From positions 1 through 64,000 of the forward strand of contig JAZTWP010000052.1 of assembly GCA_045636025.1 (NCBI GenBank): DNA of 64,000 nucleotides, written 5' to 3'. This document shows, piece after piece, positions 62,113-64,000 of this stretch (the stretch's first letter is position 1; the number at the start of each line of letters is the position of its first letter). The DNA comes from UBA1081 sp045636025 (GTDB lineage Bacteria > Bacillota > Clostridia > Oscillospirales > Acutalibacteraceae). The position numbers and the translations under genes were made by a program. The notes below the pieces were generated by a model, which searched no databases, had not been told where the DNA came from, and saw only the letters and a program-made list of their open reading frames with translations.

Positions 62113-63150
62113 TTAAGCGAGTTCAGCAAAGTACTTGATTGTACGAACCATCTGGCTAGTGTAGCTGTTTTCATTGTCATACCATGAAACAACCTGAACC
62201 TGATAGAGATCTTCGCCAACCTTAGCAACCATTGTCTGTGTAGCATCGAAGAGTGAGCCGTACTTCATGCCGATAACGTCTGAAGAAACGATTTCGTCTT
62301 CGTTGTAGCCGAAGCTTTCTGAAGCAGCAGCCTTCATAGCAGCGTTAATGCCGTCCTTTGTTACGTCTGCGCCCTTAACAACAGCTGTGAGGATTGTTGT
62401 TGAACCTGTGGGAACGGGAACTCTCTGTGCAGCACCGATGAGCTTGCCGTTAAGTTCGGGGATAACAAGACCGATAGCCTTAGCAGCACCTGTTGAGTTG
62501 GGAACGATGTTAGCAGCACCAGCTCTTGCTCTTCTCATATCGCCCTTTCTGTGGGGACCGTCGAGGATCATCTGGTCGCCTGTGTATGCATGGATTGTAG
62601 CCATGATACCGCTCTGGATGGGAGCGTAATCGTTGAGAGCCTTTGCCATGGGAGCAAGGCAGTTTGTTGTACATGAAGCAGCTGAGATGATTGTATCATC
62701 TGCTGTAAGTGTATTTTCGTTTACGCTGAAAACGATTGTTTTGAGGTCGTTACCTGCGGGAGCTGAAATAACAACTTTCTTAGCACCTGCATCGATGTGA
62801 GCCTGTGACTTGTCCTTTGAGCAGTAGAAACCTGTACATTCGAGAACTACGTCTACACCGATTTCGCCCCAGGGAAGTTCAGCAGCATTAGCCTTAGCAT
62901 AGATCTTGAGAGTCTTGCCGTCTACTGTGATTGTACCAGCTTCGTCGTCAGCTTCAACTGTGTGAAGACCTTCACCGATTCTGCCGCAGTAGCCACCCTG
63001 TGCTGTATCATACTTGAGAAGCTGAGCAAGCATTGAGGGCTTTGTAAGATCGTTGATAGCAACAACATCGTAACCTTCTGCACCGAACATCTGACGGAAT
63101 GCAAGACGGCCGATTCTGCCGAAACCGTTAATAGCAACTTTAACTGACAT
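62113..63150 (-). CDS. gapA: Glyceraldehyde-3-phosphate dehydrogenase
   Basis: 345 residues, type I GAPDH of glycolysis. The nucleotide fold is AINGFGRIGRLAFRQ; Asp34 (INDLTKP) supports NAD use; the catalytic Cys160 lies in SAASCTTNC; HAYTGDQ and SWYDNENSYTSQMVR are conserved. Codons are strongly biased to those of highly expressed genes. A GGAGGAAA site precedes ATG 63150. A perfect palindrome lies in the leader (63171-63186). Confidence 0.97.
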   Translation of the reverse strand: MSVKVAINGFGRIGRLAFRQMFGAEGYDVVAINDLTKPSMLAQLLKYDTAQGGYCGRIGEGLHTVEADDEAGTITVDGKTLKIYAKANAAELPWGEIGVDVVLECTGFYCSKDKSQAHIDAGAKKVVISAPAGNDLKTIVFSVNENTLTADDTIISAASCTTNCLAPMAKALNDYAPIQSGIMATIHAYTGDQMILDGPHRKGDMRRARAGAANIVPNSTGAAKAIGLVIPELNGKLIGAAQRVPVPTGSTTILTAVVKGADVTKDGINAAMKAAASESFGYNEDEIVSSDVIGMKYGSLFDATQTMVAKVGEDLYQVQVVSWYDNENSYTSQMVRTIKYFAELA

Positions 63151-63170
63151 TTAATTTTCCTCCAATTTAT

Positions 63171-63186
63171 AATGGCATATGCCATT
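63171..63186. promoter_or_regulatory. Perfect 16-bp palindrome in the gapA leader
   Basis: AATGGCATATGCCATT is its own reverse complement and lies about 12-27 bases after the predicted transcription start and just upstream of the ribosome-binding site. It may be an operator for a dimeric regulator. Confidence 0.55.
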
Positions 63187-63204
63187 GTTATTTTTTGCTT
63201 TATT

Positions 63205-63233
63205 ATTTTAACTCAAAATGGATAAATATTCAA
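63205..63233 (-). promoter_or_regulatory. gapA promoter
   Basis: Minus-strand TTGAAT (63228-63233) and TAAAAT (63205-63210), spacer 17 bp. Confidence 0.7.
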
Positions 63234-63334
63234 GTCTTTTGTTAAAAAATTAACCAGAAAATGTTATATTTGTTTAACTCACACAAAAACATATACATTC
63301 TTGAGTCATATAATTGCAATTATCAATAATATTA

Positions 63335-64000
63335 TTACTTATTAACGACGTTTTGTGCATTTCCGTCTATAAATGCCTTTATATTACTTTCAAGAATTGT
63401 TGCAAGTCTTTTTCTTGTTTCAAAAGCCGCCCATGCAATGTGTGGGGTTATAAAGCAATTTTTTGCAGAAAGTAGCGGATTCTCTTTTGATGGAGGCTCT
63501 GTTGAAAGAACATCAAGTCCGGCTCCTCCGAGTTTTCCCGAATTAAGAGCCTCTGCAAGTGCTTTTTCGTCGACAACCGTACCTCTTGAAGTATTGATGA
63601 AGTATGCACCGTCTTTCATCCTTGCAATAAAATCTTCATTTACAACTCCTTCTGTTTCGGGAGTAAGAGGGCAATGCATTGAAACCACATCTGATACAGC
63701 AAGCATTTCGTTGAGTGAAACAAGCTTTATATATTCCGGCTCATCACCGTGGATTCTGTGTGTGTATGCCACTATGTTCATTCCGAATGCTTTTGCTTTC
63801 TCTGCAACAGCTCTGCCAATCTTTCCTAGGCCGAAAATGCCGAGAGTTTTTCCTGTAAGCTCTGTAAGGGGGGCTTTCCAGTAGCAGAAATCTTTACATT
63901 CGCACCATTCACCTGCCTTTACTGTTGCTGAATGAAGTCCTACATTCATTGCAAGTTCAAGTATAAAAGAAAGAACGAGCTGTGAAACAGCATCTGTTGA
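63335..64000 (-). CDS. D-2-hydroxyacid dehydrogenase (partial)
   Basis: The 221 visible residues are the C-terminal part; the N-terminus lies beyond the right edge. The NAD Rossmann motif is TLGIFGLGKIGRAVAEKAK; the catalytic set is seen in INTSRGTVVD (Arg), GAGLDVLSTEP (Glu) and ITPHIAWAA (His). The visible start STDAVSQLVLSFILE matches the segment before the nucleotide domain in the SerA/hydroxypyruvate-reductase family. Glycerate/hydroxypyruvate or another 2-hydroxyacid is the likely substrate. No terminator is evident between it and gapA. Confidence 0.92.
   Translation of the reverse strand, partial: STDAVSQLVLSFILELAMNVGLHSATVKAGEWCECKDFCYWKAPLTELTGKTLGIFGLGKIGRAVAEKAKAFGMNIVAYTHRIHGDEPEYIKLVSLNEMLAVSDVVSMHCPLTPETEGVVNEDFIARMKDGAYFINTSRGTVVDEKALAEALNSGKLGGAGLDVLSTEPPSKENPLLSAKNCFITPHIAWAAFETRKRLATILESNIKAFIDGNAQNVVNK

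Overview
This AT-rich window comes from the chromosome of an endospore-forming clostridium, most likely an Oscillospiraceae/Ruminococcus-type gut anaerobe. The evidence is a spoIIID gene, a leucine T-box, a SCIFF ranthipeptide cluster, a zinc-ribbon/PASTA kinase-like protein, a dockerin-like secreted protein, and many SigA-type promoters with 17-bp spacers. No insertion sequence, prophage, CRISPR array or rRNA operon is visible.

Layout. Positions 1-2.7 kb (minus) hold a partial FAD/[2Fe-2S] oxidoreductase, a PHP phosphoesterase and a cysteine-cluster protein. Positions 2.9-12.9 kb (plus) carry a complete branched-chain amino-acid block: T-box, leuA-leuC-leuD-leuB, then ilvB-ilvN-ilvC-ilvD behind a second promoter. 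Positions 12.9-24 kb (plus) hold a DUF815 ATPase, spoIIID (TTG start), araD, dnaE, pfkA, a CPBP protease, a decayed membrane-protein gene, a topB-type topoisomerase and a rhodanese lipoprotein. tRNA-Pro follows at 24.7 kb. Positions 24.8-32.3 kb (minus) hold a pseudokinase/TldD/TldE operon and two flavoproteins. Positions 32.4-35.3 kb (plus) are the SCIFF precursor (47 codons), its radical-SAM maturase and an overlapping PLP-fold decarboxylase-like gene. Then come a membrane M28 peptidase (minus), a giant YfhO-like membrane protein ending in LysM, thiN, and a TPP-riboswitch-controlled thiamine/pyrimidine ABC transport operon. tRNA-Gln at 44.4 kb is followed by an EamA transporter and an MBL hydrolase.

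Positions 46.3-52.1 kb (minus) form a tight five-gene sugar-acid operon: glucose-DH-like MDR, L-galactonate-5-dehydrogenase-like MDR, UxaB-like reductase, UxaA-like dehydratase and an amidohydrolase (candidate lactonase). A Gfo/Idh/MocA oxidoreductase is divergent from it. Together they fit oxidation of L-galactose or L-galactonate to 2-keto-3-deoxygluconate. The rest holds two rRNA methyltransferases, a tandem pair of glycerophosphodiesterase-like genes, a gene-remnant zone with a dockerin-like protein, a two-subunit aconitase X, DUF2461 and AlkD-like genes, gapA with a palindromic leader, and a partial D-2-hydroxyacid dehydrogenase.

The items most worth following up are the SCIFF locus (seven cysteines, Gly where the family has a conserved Thr, adjoining PLP enzyme), the sugar-acid operon, the pseudokinase-TldD-TldE operon and the YfhO-LysM fusion. 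All functions are read from sequence motifs and family knowledge; no search was run.
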